From CAZJAH01 sp964544155 (GTDB lineage: Bacteria; Bacteroidota; Ignavibacteria; Kapaibacteriales; UBA2268): a DNA stretch of 64,000 bases. The notes under the pieces are model-generated. The model made no database searches, was not told where the DNA came from, and was given only the letters and a program-made list of their open reading frames with translations. The stretch spans positions 76,962-140,961 of the forward strand of contig CAZJAH010000004.1 of the NCBI GenBank assembly GCA_964544155.1. The letters run 5' to 3'. Shown here piece by piece: positions 62,848 through 64,000 of the stretch. The position numbers were made by a program, and so were the translations under genes. Within the stretch, counting starts at the first letter, position 1; each line of letters begins with the position of its first letter.

Positions 62848-64000
62848 TTACGGAGTTACACTGAATATTTCATCCGTGAATGTTGACACTTTAAGGATGT
62901 AGTAATCGCTTGTATCGTCTTCAGAGTAAGCGCCGTCATTTCCATATACTCTAACTGTATATGTGCCCGCGGGCAGACTGTTGATCACCTGCGCTTCATT
63001 GCTTGTTGAAAGGCGGATACCGCGGCGGATCCTTCTCTGATCAGCATCGTATAGCTCAACGTTGTAGTTGGCCGGAAGATTCTGAAGTACCATCCTTACG
63101 TTAGGAGCAGCGTTTGTTACAGAGAAGCTGTACCAGTCAACGTCTGTCTCGCTGTCAATAGTGCCTTTTACGGGCGTGTTTGTTCCAATCGGTTTAGCGT
63201 TTGCCCATGTATCATTATTGCCGAATTCGGCATCATCATCATTTGAACCTGTAGTCGTTACTTTTCTTGCTGTGAAAGCGCCGACTATGCTGTTATACGC
63301 TTCATTGCCGTTATTACCGTCATATGTGAATATTCTGAAGTAATAATCGGTATTGGGAGCGAGCCCTGTTACTGTAAGATTAATAGGATCTGCAGTATTG
63401 GCTATAACTTTATAAACAACTGAACCTTCACCGATCGATGAACCGGCGCCGAATATGCTGTTAGCATAATAAGTTGTGCCGTCAACGGGAAGATCTTCAA
63501 TCTGTGAACCTGCCCTTACAACAAGGATTGCGTTTTCATTAGCTCCCGGCAGATTAAACTCCACATCAACAGATGTTGATTGTATATTTGAGAATGTAAG
63601 GCCTGAGCCCTGTCCTGCAGGTGCTACCGGAAGTACATCTATGGGAGCGCTTATGCCTGCTGTTTTTGCCGCGGCGTTATCTTTAGCCAGAATTTGTACG
63701 CCTGGTTCATCTGCATCATAAGCTACGCCTGTAATTACAACTGAGTTCGACCCGACAGGGATAATACCTGTTGTAGTACCCGCCATATTGCCTGAGCCAA
63801 CTGCTTTCGAAAGATTAACCTGAAGAGCTGAACCAGATACGGCTTTTGGGTTCCCGAGATAATCCTGGAGCTGTACTGTTACGCTCATAGGCAGGTTTAC
63901 CTGTACCGGATTAGGATCTATGTCAGTGATAACAAGTTTATCTGTAGTTACTTCAATAGCTTCCTGTTTGCTTTCATTTGTAGCTGCAGCGGCTGAGAAA
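62848..64000 (-). CDS. Secreted PPC/Fn3-domain protein, C-terminal part (runs off right edge)
   Basis: The minus-strand frame stays open to base 64000, so the 5' end lies outside the window; the ATG at 63888 is internal (residues such as ATNESKQEAIEVTTDKL precede it in frame). Visible modules are an Ig-like strand region (DPNPVQVNLPMSVTV), a fibronectin type III domain (GLTFSNIQSTSVDVEF to LAPNTDYYFRIFTYDG), and a bacterial pre-peptidase C-terminal (PPC) domain at the end (NDTWANAKPIG, TDVDWYSFSV, LPAGTYTVRVYG). PPC domains sit on secreted proteases and hydrolases; the catalytic part, if any, would lie upstream. There is no sorting domain at this C-terminus. It precedes the giant LamG gene by 69 bases. 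Confidence 0.8.
   Translation of the reverse strand, partial: FSAAAATNESKQEAIEVTTDKLVITDIDPNPVQVNLPMSVTVQLQDYLGNPKAVSGSALQVNLSKAVGSGNMAGTTTGIIPVGSNSVVITGVAYDADEPGVQILAKDNAAAKTAGISAPIDVLPVAPAGQGSGLTFSNIQSTSVDVEFNLPGANENAILVVRAGSQIEDLPVDGTTYYANSIFGAGSSIGEGSVVYKVIANTADPINLTVTGLAPNTDYYFRIFTYDGNNGNEAYNSIVGAFTARKVTTTGSNDDDAEFGNNDTWANAKPIGTNTPVKGTIDSETDVDWYSFSVTNAAPNVRMVLQNLPANYNVELYDADQRRIRRGIRLSTSNEAQVINSLPAGTYTVRVYGNDGAYSEDDTSDYYILKVSTFTDEIFSVTP

Noticed and set aside
1..64000. CRISPR arrays, insertion sequences and prophage
   Set aside because: No regularly spaced repeats, transposase genes or phage structural genes were seen. The short tandem duplications near 21304, 42463 and 56201 are too small to be mobile elements.

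Overview
This 64 kb window reads as one contiguous piece of chromosome from a bacterium of the Bacteroidota/Chlorobiota/Ignavibacteriota group. The evidence is the type IX secretion (T9SS) translocon SprA, five large secreted proteins with C-terminal domains resembling T9SS sorting signals, and the cargo architectures (Asp-box propellers, LamG, DUF11, FlgD-like ends). The window also carries flagellar-type genes (motB, fliW, csrA), and its clearest promoters look like canonical sigma-70 sites (TTGNCA, 17 bases, TATATT). Both points favour an Ignavibacteria-like relative over a classical gliding Bacteroidetes; this placement is inference. No tRNA, rRNA, CRISPR array, insertion sequence or prophage was seen.

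Layout. 1-3.5 kb: a multi-PAS histidine kinase, with the start of an overlapping response regulator at the left edge. 3.9-10.7 kb: sprA. 10.8-14.5 kb: a small acidic lipoprotein, an unrecognised membrane protein and a DEAD-box helicase. 14.6-17.3 kb: a P-type cation ATPase. 17.8-22.3 kb: hemC-hemB-hemL plus an HD-domain protein. 22.4-25.1 kb: a divergently transcribed T9SS cargo gene. 25.2-27.4 kb: motB-fliW-csrA-response regulator. 27.5-30.9 kb: an Asp-box cargo protein. 31.0-35.1 kb: thpR, ahcY, metK and a sugar nucleotidyltransferase. 35.1-35.8 kb: a gap holding a broken DUF262 gene. 35.8-39.8 kb: a MazG-like gene, an OmpR-type regulator and a third cargo gene. 39.99-42.5 kb: a znuACB-type zinc importer. 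42.7-45 kb: a LysM lytic transglycosylase. 45.3-49.5 kb: housekeeping and hypothetical genes, including a divergent Vsr-like nuclease, ybaK, a slipin and msrB. 49.6-64 kb: two very large cargo genes flanking a large nitronate-monooxygenase-like protein, ending in a gene that runs off the right edge.

How the genes fit together. SprA would export the cargo proteins across the outer membrane. hemC, hemB and hemL are consecutive parts of the C5 tetrapyrrole route (hemA and hemD are not here). metK and ahcY make and recycle the methyl donor cycle. fliW and csrA form the known flagellin-linked translational switch beside a stator gene.

The least explained items are the 604-residue nitronate-monooxygenase-like protein with a cysteine-bearing C-terminal extension (54.3-56.1 kb), the tandem HD protein whose first HD copy has lost its metal motif, the Vsr-like nuclease with an intact zinc site but altered active-site positions, the DUF262 pseudogene, and a pair of overlapping divergent promoters between hemC and the neighbouring cargo gene.
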